This document shows positions 17,853-26,127 of a stretch of 37,769 bases of DNA, piece by piece. Numbering within the stretch: the first letter of the stretch is position 1; each line of letters begins with the position of its first letter. This DNA is from an uncultured Planctomycetaceae bacterium (lineage in GTDB: Bacteria > Planctomycetota > Planctomycetia > Pirellulales > UBA1268), in NCBI GenBank assembly GCA_903919035.1, contig CAIXGY010000016.1:1-37769 (forward strand), written 5' to 3'. The position numbers and the translations under genes were made by a program. The notes beneath the pieces are model-generated. The model ran no database searches and was not told the DNA's origin. It saw nothing but the letters and a program-made list of their open reading frames with translations.

Positions 17853-18803
17853 ATGGTCGTGTCTCCCGTGTCGCGTCGCCCTCTCACCACCCGCCTTGCC
17901 GACGTGGCCGCCTACGTGGCGGTGCGGGTGGTGATCTGCGTGCTTCAGGCCCTGCCGCGCGGCACGTGCGAACGGTGGGCCCGGCGACTCTCGGGCCTGT
18001 TCGCCGATCGGCTGGCCATCCGTCGGGACGTGGTGCTCGGCAATCTCGGGATCGCATTTCCCGACGCCACCCTCGAGACGCGGCAGGCACTCTCTCGGGG
18101 CATGTGGGAGCACCTGCTGCTGATGGTCGTGGAGATCGCCCATGCCGACCGCGTGATCCGCACGACGACGTGGCGACGCTATCTGCGGATTCAGGGGATG
18201 GAGGAGGCCGTTCGGACACTCTGGCTCGAGCGGCCGAAGGTCATCCTCTCGGGTCACTACGGCAACTTCGAGATCGCGGCCTACCTGTTCGGATTGTTCG
18301 GCTTCCGCACCTTCTCGGTGGCCCGCGAACTCGACAATCCCCTGCTCGACAACTTCGTGACCCGGTTTCGCGAGTCGCGGGGCCAGGTGATCCTGCCGAA
18401 GATCGGCAGCGCGCCCGACGTGGCGCAGGTGCTGGATGCGAACGGCACGATCGGCCTGCTCGGCGACCAGGCGGCCGGCCCCCGGGATTGCCGGGTCGAG
18501 TTTTTCGGCCGGCCGGTGACGGTGCACAAGGCGATCGGCCTGTTCGCGCTCTCGGCCTGCGCACCGGTAATCGTCTGTTCGGCGACCCGACGCGGCGGGC
18601 TGTTCGCCTACGACCTGCGGGTCGAAGGCACCATCGATCCCGCCGCCGGTGGACCCGAGGTTGAGAATCCCCGTGCCCTCTCGCAGTGGTACACGGGACT
18701 CCTCGAACGGGCGATTCGACGGGAGCCGAGGCAATACTGGTGGCTCCATCGCCGGTGGCGGGAGGGGCGTCGACCGGCTACAGTGGGCCGCTCCGCCGCA
18801 TGA
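17853..18803 (+). CDS. LpxL/LpxM-type lysophospholipid acyltransferase
   Basis: A 316-aa inner-membrane acyltransferase of the lipid A late acyltransferase (HtrB) family. An N-terminal hydrophobic segment (VAAYVAVRVVICVLQAL) is followed by a pattern VLGNLGIAFPDATLETRQ and the catalytic HxxxxE motif SGHYGNFE (H135, E140). GLLGDQAAGPRDCRVEFFGRPVTVHKAIGLFAL and QYWWLHRRWR are also typical. The presence of such an enzyme supports a lipid A-like outer membrane. It is separated from the CPBP gene by 73 bp. Whether it acts on lipid A or on another glycolipid cannot be told. Confidence 0.88.
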   Translation: MVVSPVSRRPLTTRLADVAAYVAVRVVICVLQALPRGTCERWARRLSGLFADRLAIRRDVVLGNLGIAFPDATLETRQALSRGMWEHLLLMVVEIAHADRVIRTTTWRRYLRIQGMEEAVRTLWLERPKVILSGHYGNFEIAAYLFGLFGFRTFSVARELDNPLLDNFVTRFRESRGQVILPKIGSAPDVAQVLDANGTIGLLGDQAAGPRDCRVEFFGRPVTVHKAIGLFALSACAPVIVCSATRRGGLFAYDLRVEGTIDPAAGGPEVENPRALSQWYTGLLERAIRREPRQYWWLHRRWREGRRPATVGRSAA

Positions 18804-18861
18804 CCGGCACGAGGCGTCGTGCCGGCCCCGCGCTGCCGCCCGCCTCCGCCGCCAGGTCGCC

Positions 18862-19191
18862 ATGTCTGAGTGGATTCCGATCGCCACGGAGGCGGAGTGT
18901 CCCCCGGGCACCTGCATCGAGCGGGTGGCCGAGGATCGCGTGGTGGCGATCGCCAACGTCGCCGGCCGCTATCACGCTCTCGACGGCCTCTGCCCGCACC
19001 AGGGCGGGCCGCTCGGGCGGGGCACGCTCCAGGGCACGACGCTCACCTGCCCGTGGCACGGCTGGCAGTTCGACGCGACCACCGGCCGCCACTGCCTGTC
19101 GGCGACGGTGCGGCAAGCCATCCACGAGATCCGCACGGACGCCGGCATGATTCTCGTGCGCTTCGGTGAGGTCGCCGGAACCGCGACATGA
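18862..19191 (+). CDS. Rieske [2Fe-2S] ferredoxin-like protein
   Basis: A 109-aa soluble Rieske domain, similar to the small subunit NirD and to ferredoxin components of ring-hydroxylating dioxygenases. The cluster ligands are C44-P-H46 in CPHQGG and C63-P-W-H66 in CPWHGWQF. The start ATG 18862 gives the usual short N-terminal strand (MSEWIPIATEAECPPGTC). Its stop overlaps the next gene's ATG, so the two are coupled. No reductase or oxygenase partner lies in the window, so it may serve as a free electron carrier. Confidence 0.9.
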   Translation: MSEWIPIATEAECPPGTCIERVAEDRVVAIANVAGRYHALDGLCPHQGGPLGRGTLQGTTLTCPWHGWQFDATTGRHCLSATVRQAIHEIRTDAGMILVRFGEVAGTAT

Positions 19192-20153
19192 TCACGTTTC
19201 GCTGCTTCCGCAACGACGATCCCCCGCGACTCGCCGGCATCTGGCGAACCGCGAATCTCGGGCCGGGGGCGATGCAGCCGATGACCGTGACGCATCTCGA
19301 GGCCGGCGTCTTCTCGAAGCCCTACTTCGACCGCGAGGGGCTCATGCTGGCCTTCGACGACGATCAGGCCGTGGGCTTCGCCCACGCGGCCTTCGCGCCG
19401 AACACCGACCGCGACGCGCTGGACACGTCGACCGGCACCACGCTGCTCGTCGTGGTCGAGCCCCACGAGCACGAGGCCGACATCGCCGCTGGCCTGATCT
19501 CCCGCTGCGAGGACTACCTCCGACGCCGCGGCGCGCGGACGATCCTCGGCGGCGGCTCGGCCGAGATGGCGGGTTTCTACCTCGGGCTCTATGGCGGCGC
19601 GCTCATTCCGGGCATCCTCGATTCATCGGCCGCGATGCAGCGGGCCTTTCTCGCCTCGGGCTACGAGGCCGCCGACCGGATCGCCGTGCTCCGTCGGCCA
19701 CTCGCGGGATTCCGGCCCCCCGTCAACCGACTCCAACTGGCCATCCGGCGTGCGAGCGAGCTCCGGGTGATCGACGAGCCGGTCCGCCGCACGTGGTGGG
19801 AGGCTGCGACCACCACGGGAATCGCGCTGCGGCGCTATGAACTCCGCGGGCGGCAGGAGGGGCCGGAAGGGACTGGGGCCCTCCTCGGGAGCGCGTCGTT
19901 CTGGGACATGCAGCCGCTCGCGTCGGCGTGGGGAGTGCCGGCGGCCGGTCTGATGAACGTGACCATCGAGGGCCCGCGGCGCCGCCAGGGGCTGGCGAGC
20001 TACCTCGTCGCCGAGGCGTTGCATGACCTCGCCGCGGAGGGCGTGACGCTCGTGGAGACGCAGGTGTCGGAGGCCAACGCCGCGGCCACGAGCCTGTTCG
20101 GCAAGCTGGGTTTCCAGGCCGCCGACCACGGCACCGTGTTTCGCAAGCCGTAA
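19188..20153 (+). CDS. GNAT-family N-acetyltransferase (two domains)
   Basis: A 321-aa protein with two GNAT folds in tandem. The N-terminal one (residues 1 to about 170) has a poor acetyl-CoA site. The second has a recognisable motif A (MNVTIEGPRRRQGLASYLVAEALHDLAAEG) and a final strand motif (ATSLFGKLGFQ), so it is the likely catalytic domain. ATG 19188 overlaps the Rieske stop codon. Substrate unknown. It is the last gene of the plus-strand run before the convergent DUF1570 gene. Confidence 0.82.
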   Translation: MITFRCFRNDDPPRLAGIWRTANLGPGAMQPMTVTHLEAGVFSKPYFDREGLMLAFDDDQAVGFAHAAFAPNTDRDALDTSTGTTLLVVVEPHEHEADIAAGLISRCEDYLRRRGARTILGGGSAEMAGFYLGLYGGALIPGILDSSAAMQRAFLASGYEAADRIAVLRRPLAGFRPPVNRLQLAIRRASELRVIDEPVRRTWWEAATTTGIALRRYELRGRQEGPEGTGALLGSASFWDMQPLASAWGVPAAGLMNVTIEGPRRRQGLASYLVAEALHDLAAEGVTLVETQVSEANAAATSLFGKLGFQAADHGTVFRKP

Positions 20154-20158
20154 TACGA

Positions 20159-21034
20159 TCAGGGCTGGCCCGCGGCGGCGAGCGAGGACAGGTGCGTCGT
20201 GAGCGTGGCCGCGAGGTCCGGCGGGGTGTCGGGGGCGCGCATGAGTCGCGCCGAGAGCGGCGGGGTCTTGCCGTCGCGGCGGACGTCGGCCAGGTAATCC
20301 TGCAGCAGCCGGCGACGCTCCGGCGTCGTGCACAGGAGCCAGTGCACCCAGCACCAGGCCTCGGCATAGTGATCCTGCGAAAGTTCTCCGGCGGAGGCGA
20401 GCGACTCGAGCCTCGCGAGATCGGGCCGCCACGTGCCCTCCAGCGTCCGGCCGGCGAGATGGGCGACGTGGGCCCGATGCACGCCGGCCTCGTGCCGCGG
20501 CAGTTCGAAGAACTCGGCGAGCCCCTCGTCGAGCCAGAGCGGCACGGCGGGCGCGACCGAGTGGACGTAGCCGTGGGTCGTCTCGTGCCGCAGGTCCTCG
20601 GCGACCCGGTCCTGCCAGGCGGCGAACACGGCGAGCGTGGTGTCGGTCTCGACGAAGAAGGCCCGCCGAGCCGGAAAGCCGGGGAACTGTCGCGCGGCGA
20701 AGGCGGTGTAGCGATCCGCGTCTTCGAAGAGATACAGATGCACCGGCTCGTCGGAGACCGGCAGGCCAAGCCGCTGGCTGACTTCCGCACGGAGGTCGTC
20801 GAGCTCGCGCACGAGGCGGTGCTGGCCCGCGAGTGGAAAATCCGCGTGGATGACCAGTTGCCCGACCGCGAGTTCCGTCCGGTCAGGCAGCGAGCGGTCC
20901 CTCGTCCACGAGCCGAGGCCGATGGCGGGCGCGGACGAGCGGGCGAGCGCGTCGAGGCCGACCACATGGGCGCATCCGGTGGCCACCAGCACTCCGAGTG
21001 CGCAGACGATCGATGAAACGACGGCGGGCCGCAT
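20159..21034 (-). CDS. DUF1570-type lipoprotein, gluzincin-like peptidase
   Basis: A 291-aa lipoprotein. The signal sequence ends in a lipobox VATGC (Cys21), so it is anchored to a membrane outside the cytoplasm. The centre carries a metallopeptidase signature: HETTH (150-154) followed 16 residues later by WLDEGLAEFF, whose glutamate would be the third zinc ligand. YLFEDADRYTAF before it is typical of DUF1570, a family prominent in planctomycetes. The catalytic set looks complete, but no activity is established for this branch. It faces the GNAT gene convergently with a 5-bp gap. Confidence 0.8.
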   Translation of the reverse strand: MRPAVVSSIVCALGVLVATGCAHVVGLDALARSSAPAIGLGSWTRDRSLPDRTELAVGQLVIHADFPLAGQHRLVRELDDLRAEVSQRLGLPVSDEPVHLYLFEDADRYTAFAARQFPGFPARRAFFVETDTTLAVFAAWQDRVAEDLRHETTHGYVHSVAPAVPLWLDEGLAEFFELPRHEAGVHRAHVAHLAGRTLEGTWRPDLARLESLASAGELSQDHYAEAWCWVHWLLCTTPERRRLLQDYLADVRRDGKTPPLSARLMRAPDTPPDLAATLTTHLSSLAAAGQP

Positions 21035-21076
21035 GGCGCACTCCGACCCGCGCCGGCCAGGCCCGGGGGCGGGATG

Positions 21077-21922
21077 CTAGTGGGACCGGCCTGGTGGGCC
21101 AAGGCCGGTCGGGCGGTCTGCACCGAGAGCACCGGCGAGCGACTCCGGTGCGATCGGCCTGCCGATGACCGCGGCGGCACCCGCACGCAGTGCCGCCAGA
21201 GCGGTGTCGGATCGGGGAAACGAGTCGATCACCACGATGCGGAGTCCCGGACGGTTGGCCGTCAGCAGGCCGAGCCAGGCGAGTTGCGAGGAGTCGAGCG
21301 TGCCCGCGTCCCACACGAGCACGTCGGCGGGCTCGTCGAGCGGCGGGCGTCCGCAGGAGCGCCGCACGACCTCATGCCCCGCCGCGGCCAGAAGGTCGGC
21401 CAGGCCGTCGAGATCGAGTGGCCGCTGCGCCGCCACGGACAGGCGGATTCCGGCGGGGCCGGCCGGAGCCAGGGCGGCCACCGCCTCCAGCATCCGATCC
21501 TCTCGCCGCGCGGTCGCGGGGAGGCCGGGCGTGCCGGGCCGATCCGCGGCCCGTACCGCGAGCCACGTCGCCAACCTCGCCGGCAGTTCGCTCCAGGGCA
21601 CCTCCTCCGTCGCCGGCAGTGCCGGTCCGCTGCGGCGTCGTCCCTCGACGAGACTCGTCGCCACGGACACGAGCGGCGCGAGCGGCCAGCGGCGGGCCAG
21701 GGTCGTGAGGTCGGCGAGCTGCCAGCAGGCGGAGGCGTCGCTGCCGAGCAGCACGAATGCCGGCCAGAACGGCATCGGCTCTGCCGCGTCGACGTCGGGA
21801 ACGTCGCGGACATCCACGAGTTCGGCGACGGCAGCGCGGGCCCACTCCAACTCAGGACCGTGGGCGGCGCCAACCCAGGCGACCGCGGGCCGCGAATCGG
21901 ATGCTGCATGATTGGGCGTCAT
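21077..21922 (-). CDS. Receiver-like protein of unknown function
   Basis: A 281-aa protein. Its C-terminal part (GIRLSVAAQRPLDLDGLADLLAAAGHEV through ALAALRAGAAAVIGRPIAPESLAGAL) follows the alternating strand-helix order of a response-regulator receiver, with a lone aspartate in VLVWDAGTL where the phosphoacceptor would be and no lysine before the last proline (IGRPI in place of the usual TKP). The N-terminal 130 residues may be a second, more degenerate copy. No output domain follows. It is probably a divergent or pseudo-receiver. It lies just upstream of the DUF1570 gene on the same strand, 42 bp apart. Confidence 0.45.
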   Translation of the reverse strand: MTPNHAASDSRPAVAWVGAAHGPELEWARAAVAELVDVRDVPDVDAAEPMPFWPAFVLLGSDASACWQLADLTTLARRWPLAPLVSVATSLVEGRRRSGPALPATEEVPWSELPARLATWLAVRAADRPGTPGLPATARREDRMLEAVAALAPAGPAGIRLSVAAQRPLDLDGLADLLAAAGHEVVRRSCGRPPLDEPADVLVWDAGTLDSSQLAWLGLLTANRPGLRIVVIDSFPRSDTALAALRAGAAAVIGRPIAPESLAGALGADRPTGLGPPGRSH

Positions 21923-22134
21923 CGATGGTCACGGTAGCGGGAGTGCGGCAAGCGCGGCAAGGCAGGAGAGGTGCGGGGTCGCGGCCGTCGGGTGGGCTCG
22001 AATCCGCCATTGACCCCATGGGACGGGGGCTGACAATGCCGGCTCGTCGCGGTCATGGATGTCCGCGACGCACGCGATGGAAACCGGGTGAGCGCCGCCA
22101 CGGGGCGGACCGCCCGCAACGGCAGGAGGCCGCC

Positions 22135-23313
22135 ATGTCGGAATCGGGCACGCGAGCGCGGCGTGGAGTGGGACGCCGCATGCAGGTGATCGCCGTCACG
22201 GGCACCAGCGGCAAGACGACGACGACGTGGCTCGCCGCGTCGGTGTTGGCCGAGGCCGGCCTGCGAGCGGGCGTGGTGAGCGACCTGGGTTGCGTCGATG
22301 CCGATGGGACGTTCGTGGGCCACTTCGACCGTCGAAGCCCGGACGCGCTCGCCGCGCGGCTCGCGGCGTTCGCCCGCAGCGGATGCACGCACGCCGTCGT
22401 CGAGATGCCGCACACGCTCCTGGAGGCCGGCGCGGTGGGTCGCGGGACGTGCGGCACCGTCGTCGTCACCAGCGCCGTTCGCGGGCCGCGCGGCGAACGG
22501 TCCGCCCGCCGCCGCATCGAGCGGCGGATCGTCGAGGCGTTGGCGTCCGACGGCTGCCTGGTGGCTCCGCGCGACCCGCGTTTCGCCCCACTGTTTGCGG
22601 CCGCGGCCCGCCGCCGCGGCGTGACCGGCCTTGCGGTCGGCCTCGACGATTCATGCGACGTGTGGGCACAGCCCGTCGAGCGCGGCCTGCATGGCCAGGT
22701 CTTCCTCGCCGCGGCCGCCGGACAGGTCGTGCCGATGGCGGTCGACGTGCCGGTGGCGTCGTTCGCCCGCAACGCGATGTGCGCCGCCGCCGTGGGACTT
22801 CGTTGCGGCGTGCCGCTCGACGTCGCCGCGCGGGGCGTGGAGGCGTGCGGCAGTGTGGCCGGCCGCGTGGAGCGGCTGGATCGCGGGCAGGACTTCGCGG
22901 CCTTTCTCGATGCGCCGGGAAGCGGCCATGCGCTCGCGTCGACCCTCGTGAGCCTCCGGCGGCTCACGCCCGGGCGGCTCGCGGTGATCGCCGACCAGCG
23001 ATTCGTGGACGGCCTCGGAGCGATCGCGTTCGCGCGGCCCGTGCGGCAGCGTTGCGACGACGTGGTCGTCGTGCCGGCGGGCGTGCTCGATGACGAGGCC
23101 GACGAGGCGGCGCTGGCGGCCTACGCCCGCATCGACCTGCTCTTGGGGCGGCTCGGGGCCCGCGACTGCCTGCTCGTGCTCGGACACACCGATCCGGTGC
23201 CTCGGCCGCGACAGTCTGGCGGCGACGTGCCCCTGGCGACGCTCGTGGATGGCTGGCTCCGGCTGGCCCATCCGCCACGGGTCGCCGCGGCGGGTCCGCG
23301 CCGGGCGGCATGA
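22135..23313 (+). CDS. Truncated, MurE-like Mur ligase family protein
   Basis: A 392-aa protein with a strong ribosome site (AGGAGG, 5 bases before ATG 22135). The ATP-binding loop is intact (VTGTSGKTTTTWL, 21-33), and GSVAGRVERLD corresponds to the start of the MurE C-terminal domain. However, the UDP-binding N-terminal domain of MurE is missing, the conserved SSH motif is replaced by EMPHTLL, the DHLDYH region and carbamylated-lysine area are unrecognisable (RSARRRIERRIVEAL), the YAHTP motif reads DAPGSGHAL, and the DNPR motif is absent. It is therefore unlikely to be the housekeeping ligase. MurB-like and FtsQ-like genes follow directly. Confidence 0.7.
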   Translation: MSESGTRARRGVGRRMQVIAVTGTSGKTTTTWLAASVLAEAGLRAGVVSDLGCVDADGTFVGHFDRRSPDALAARLAAFARSGCTHAVVEMPHTLLEAGAVGRGTCGTVVVTSAVRGPRGERSARRRIERRIVEALASDGCLVAPRDPRFAPLFAAAARRRGVTGLAVGLDDSCDVWAQPVERGLHGQVFLAAAAGQVVPMAVDVPVASFARNAMCAAAVGLRCGVPLDVAARGVEACGSVAGRVERLDRGQDFAAFLDAPGSGHALASTLVSLRRLTPGRLAVIADQRFVDGLGAIAFARPVRQRCDDVVVVPAGVLDDEADEAALAAYARIDLLLGRLGARDCLLVLGHTDPVPRPRQSGGDVPLATLVDGWLRLAHPPRVAAAGPRRAA

Positions 23314-23425
23314 GGACCGTTCCGCGGGTCCGCCATGGACGTCCACGCCGCCGGTGGGCCACAATCCTGTCCGGTGTCGCCGATGCGGTTCGGCGGCCGA
23401 GGTTTTCGGTACGAGGGTCACGGCG

Positions 23426-24352
23426 ATGGCGGCGGCAGGCAAATCGGCGGCGGATCCGGCCGCCGGGGCGGACGCGACGCCCTTCGATGATCTCGGCGTG
23501 GCCGTGTCGCGGCGCGAACCGCTGTCGCACCACACCTGGCTCGGGCTGGGCGGCGAGGCTTCGTTCTTTTGCGAGCCGGTCGATGTCGAGGCGCTGCGGC
23601 GGGTAGTCAGCCGCTGCCGAGAGCGGGGCATCCCGCTGCGGGTGATCGGCGGTGGCTCCAACGTGCTGGTGCCGAAGGCAGGCTTCGCCGGCATGGTGGT
23701 GCGGCTGTCGGCGCCCGCCTTCTGCGGGATCGAGGTGCGAAAGCCGGGGCTCGTGGCCGGTGCCGGCGCGAAACTCGTGCACGTGGTCTCGGCGGCCGTT
23801 CAGGCTGGGCTCTCGGGGCTCGAGACGCTCGTGGACGTGCCGGGCACCGTCGGCGGCGCGCTCGTCGGCAACGCGGGCGGGCATGCGGGCGACATCGGCG
23901 AGCGGGTCCGCGAGGTGACCGTGATGCTGGTCGACGGCAGCGTCGAGAACCGCGACCAGTCACGGCTGGCGTTCGAGGCCCGGTGGAGCAACCTCGACGA
24001 CTGCATCGTGATCAGTTGCCGATTCGATCTCGACGAGGAGAGCCCGGCCCTGCTCACGAAGCGGATGCAGAAGCAGTGGATCGTGGGCCGCGCCGAGCAA
24101 CCCGGGGGCACGCGGGCCGTGGCGATGATGTTCAAGGATCCGCTCGGCACCACGGCCGAATCGCTCATCGTCCAGGCTGGGGCCCGCGACACGCGGGTCG
24201 GCGGCGCGTCGGTGCATGCCCCCCACGCGAATTACGTCGTGGCGGATGCCACGTGCACGAGCGACGACGTGCGGGCACTCGTGGAGCGGGTGCGGACGCG
24301 GGTTCGTGACGCCCTCGGCGTGGAACTGACCCCGCAAATCGAGGTCTGGTGA
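23426..24352 (+). CDS. MurB-like FAD protein with altered active site
   Basis: A 308-aa protein of the UDP-N-acetylenolpyruvoylglucosamine reductase family. FAD-binding segments are well kept: VIGGGSNVLVPKAGF (73-87), GLETLVDVPGTVGGALVGNAGG (131-152). The RxS pair is present (ARWS, R186). The catalytic serine/cysteine segment, normally GSxFKNP, reads AMMFKDP, placing Met234 at the proton-donor position, and the C-terminal LEPEV-type segment reads LTPQI (Gln304). Both key acid/proton residues thus look lost. It still ends normally (HANYVVADATCTSDDVRALVERVRTRV). It lies between a degenerate Mur ligase and an FtsQ-like gene. Confidence 0.8.
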   Translation: MAAAGKSAADPAAGADATPFDDLGVAVSRREPLSHHTWLGLGGEASFFCEPVDVEALRRVVSRCRERGIPLRVIGGGSNVLVPKAGFAGMVVRLSAPAFCGIEVRKPGLVAGAGAKLVHVVSAAVQAGLSGLETLVDVPGTVGGALVGNAGGHAGDIGERVREVTVMLVDGSVENRDQSRLAFEARWSNLDDCIVISCRFDLDEESPALLTKRMQKQWIVGRAEQPGGTRAVAMMFKDPLGTTAESLIVQAGARDTRVGGASVHAPHANYVVADATCTSDDVRALVERVRTRVRDALGVELTPQIEVW

Positions 24353-24371
24353 GCCGCCCGGCCGCTCTGCG

Positions 24372-25262
24372 ATGAACGCTCCCCTCCGTCGCCGGCCTCC
24401 CGTCCCCGAGCCACCGCGTGCATCGGCGGTGATGGAGTTCCTGTCTACCCGCCGCGCCGGTCTGGGCGCGATCGCGGTGATCGTGGCGGCCGGACTCGGC
24501 GGCTGGGCGTTGTGGCGTCGCCATGCCGCCGACGTGCGGGCCCATCCGGATGCGGTGCTGTTTCCGGAGCGGGTGGATGTTCGCGGCGTGGCGCCGTGGG
24601 TCCGCGGCGACCTTCGCGCCGAGGTGCTCCGCGACGCGAGCCTCGACGGCGGCCTGCCGCTCGACGACCCCGACCTCGCCGAGCGGCTGCGGCGGGCGTT
24701 CGCGAGGCATCCGTGGGTCCGCGAGGTCGCGCGGGTGGCGATCAGCCAGCCGGCAGCCGCCGTCGTGGAGGTGCGCTGCCGGCAGCCGGTGGCGATGGTG
24801 CGGGTTCAGAACGGCCTCTACGCCGTGGACGCAGACGCCGTGCTGCTCCCCAGCGACGACTTCACGCCCGAGTCGGCGGCCGCCTATCCGACGATCGCCC
24901 ACGTCGGGTCCACGCCGCTGGGGGCGGCCGGCACGCGATGGGACGACCAACTCGTGGTCGAGGGGGCGGCCGTGGCGGCGGCGATCGGCCCCGAGTGGCC
25001 GCGGTTGGGAATGCGGGATCTGCGCCCCGCGGGCACTCCCACCGGCATCCACTGGGATCTCGTGGGCGACGACGGCAGCATGATCCGCTTCGGCTCGGCG
25101 CCCGGTCGCGAACGGCCCGACGAGCCGGCCGCCGCGGCGAAGGTGGTGCGACTCCGGGACGTCGCCGGCGGCGATGCGGCCGGGTCGGTCGACCTCGCGG
25201 CACCGCCACCGGCCGAGAACACGCCGCCGATCAGCGCGGGCGATCCAGCACCAGCGTCCTGA
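24372..25262 (+). CDS. FtsQ-like POTRA membrane protein
   Basis: A 296-aa bitopic protein: a proline/arginine-rich cytoplasmic N-terminus, one membrane segment (GLGAIAVIVAAGLGGWALW, about 30-48), then an extracytoplasmic POTRA-like domain (ERVDVRGVAPWVRGDLRAEVL ... LRRAFARHPWVREVARVAISQPAAAVVEVRCRQPVAMVRV) and a beta domain starting GLYAVDADAVLLP. This order and the HPWV phrase fit FtsQ/DivIB. The C-terminal 50 residues are low-complexity. The gene starts 20 bp after the MurB-like gene, as in dcw clusters. Its 3' end overlaps the convergent hydrolase gene by 32 bp. Confidence 0.75.
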   Translation: MNAPLRRRPPVPEPPRASAVMEFLSTRRAGLGAIAVIVAAGLGGWALWRRHAADVRAHPDAVLFPERVDVRGVAPWVRGDLRAEVLRDASLDGGLPLDDPDLAERLRRAFARHPWVREVARVAISQPAAAVVEVRCRQPVAMVRVQNGLYAVDADAVLLPSDDFTPESAAAYPTIAHVGSTPLGAAGTRWDDQLVVEGAAVAAAIGPEWPRLGMRDLRPAGTPTGIHWDLVGDDGSMIRFGSAPGRERPDEPAAAAKVVRLRDVAGGDAAGSVDLAAPPPAENTPPISAGDPAPAS

Positions 25263-25776
25263 CCTCCCGAAAGTTCGGGTGTTCAGCCGACCGGCACCAT
25301 TCGAACAGCACGGCCTCGCTCGTGGTGAGCACGGCCCCTGCGCCCTCCAGACGGCGCAGGGCGACATCGTGATCGAGCGAGTGTCGCGAGGCCACGGCAT
25401 CGACCGCCACGAACACGGCCAGGCCGCGACCGAGCAGGTCGAGCGCGGTTTGTGCGACACAGACATGGGTTTCGAGTCCCGCGAGCACGACGCTCGTCAC
25501 GTCGGGCCCGACCGCGGCCTCGAAGGCCGCGCTGCCGCAACAGCTGAACGTCATCTTGGGGATGGCGGACGGCAGGCGGGAGGCGAGCGTGGCCGGCGTG
25601 GGGCCGAGGCCCTGGGGATATTGCTCGGTGAGCACGCGGCTGACGCCGAGGATGGCGGCGGCCTCGGCGAGCCGGAGGGACCGGGCGACGACGCGTTCCG
25701 CGTCGGGCATCGCGGCCAGCAGCCGCTCCTGGACGTCGATCACCGCGAGGAGGGACGAGGCGGGTGTGAGTTGCAT
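25231..25776 (-). CDS. Isochorismatase-family cysteine hydrolase
   Basis: A 181-aa protein with the family's catalytic triad: Asp14 (AVIDVQERL), Lys74 (IPKMTFS) and Cys106 (LETHVCVAQTALDLL). The length and the AGLETHVCV phrase fit the YcaC/nicotinamidase-like group that hydrolyses small amides. Nicotinamidase-specific metal ligands are not evident, so the substrate is open. Start MQLTPASSLLAVIDVQ at 25776 is chosen because the upstream ORF part is repeat sequence. Confidence 0.88.
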   Translation of the reverse strand: MQLTPASSLLAVIDVQERLLAAMPDAERVVARSLRLAEAAAILGVSRVLTEQYPQGLGPTPATLASRLPSAIPKMTFSCCGSAAFEAAVGPDVTSVVLAGLETHVCVAQTALDLLGRGLAVFVAVDAVASRHSLDHDVALRRLEGAGAVLTTSEAVLFEWCRSAEHPNFREVRTLVLDRPR

Positions 25777-26127
25777 CCGCGTAGCATACGTGAAACGCTG
25801 GCCAGGGCCGGGGGAATCCCGATGCCGCGGCCCGCATGACGGTCGCCTTGTCGTCGCGCCGCGAGAGGCATCTCGTTTGCCAACGGACGTCGCGCCCAAC
25901 CGGCTCGGGACTGCCCACGCCCTCTCGCGGGACGTTCGCCTCGGCCATCCAAGGCCTCGGTGCTCTGCATGTCCGCTGCGCTCCGGCATCGATGCCTGCG
26001 CTGGCTTCCATAGCCCCGCTCGTGGGGATGGGCAGACCCGATCCTTTCTCGCTCGTGTCGGGCAAGGTGCCCTCAGTGCCGGGACAGTCGCGGTGACCGA
26101 TGAGGATCGAGCGCGGGCCGACTGAGG
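25777..26127. other. Intergenic region of about 350 bp with repeat copy B
   Basis: No credible gene is seen between the hydrolase start and the tsaE stop. The listed ORFs here are low-quality. The region holds the degraded repeat described at 25891-25940 and further GC-rich sequence without a clear promoter or terminator. Confidence 0.6.
25891..25940 (+). repeat. Dispersed intergenic repeat, copy B (degraded)
   Basis: cgcgcccaaccggctcgg and tgcccacgccctctcgcg followed by ggacgttcgcc align with copies A and C (cgcccaaccggc and tgcccgtgccgtctcgcgcggacgttcgcga), with four substitutions before a final mismatch and one missing base in the core. The similarity to copy A continues loosely to the shared gctgcgctc further right. 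It is read on the plus strand, opposite to the flanking genes. Confidence 0.6.
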
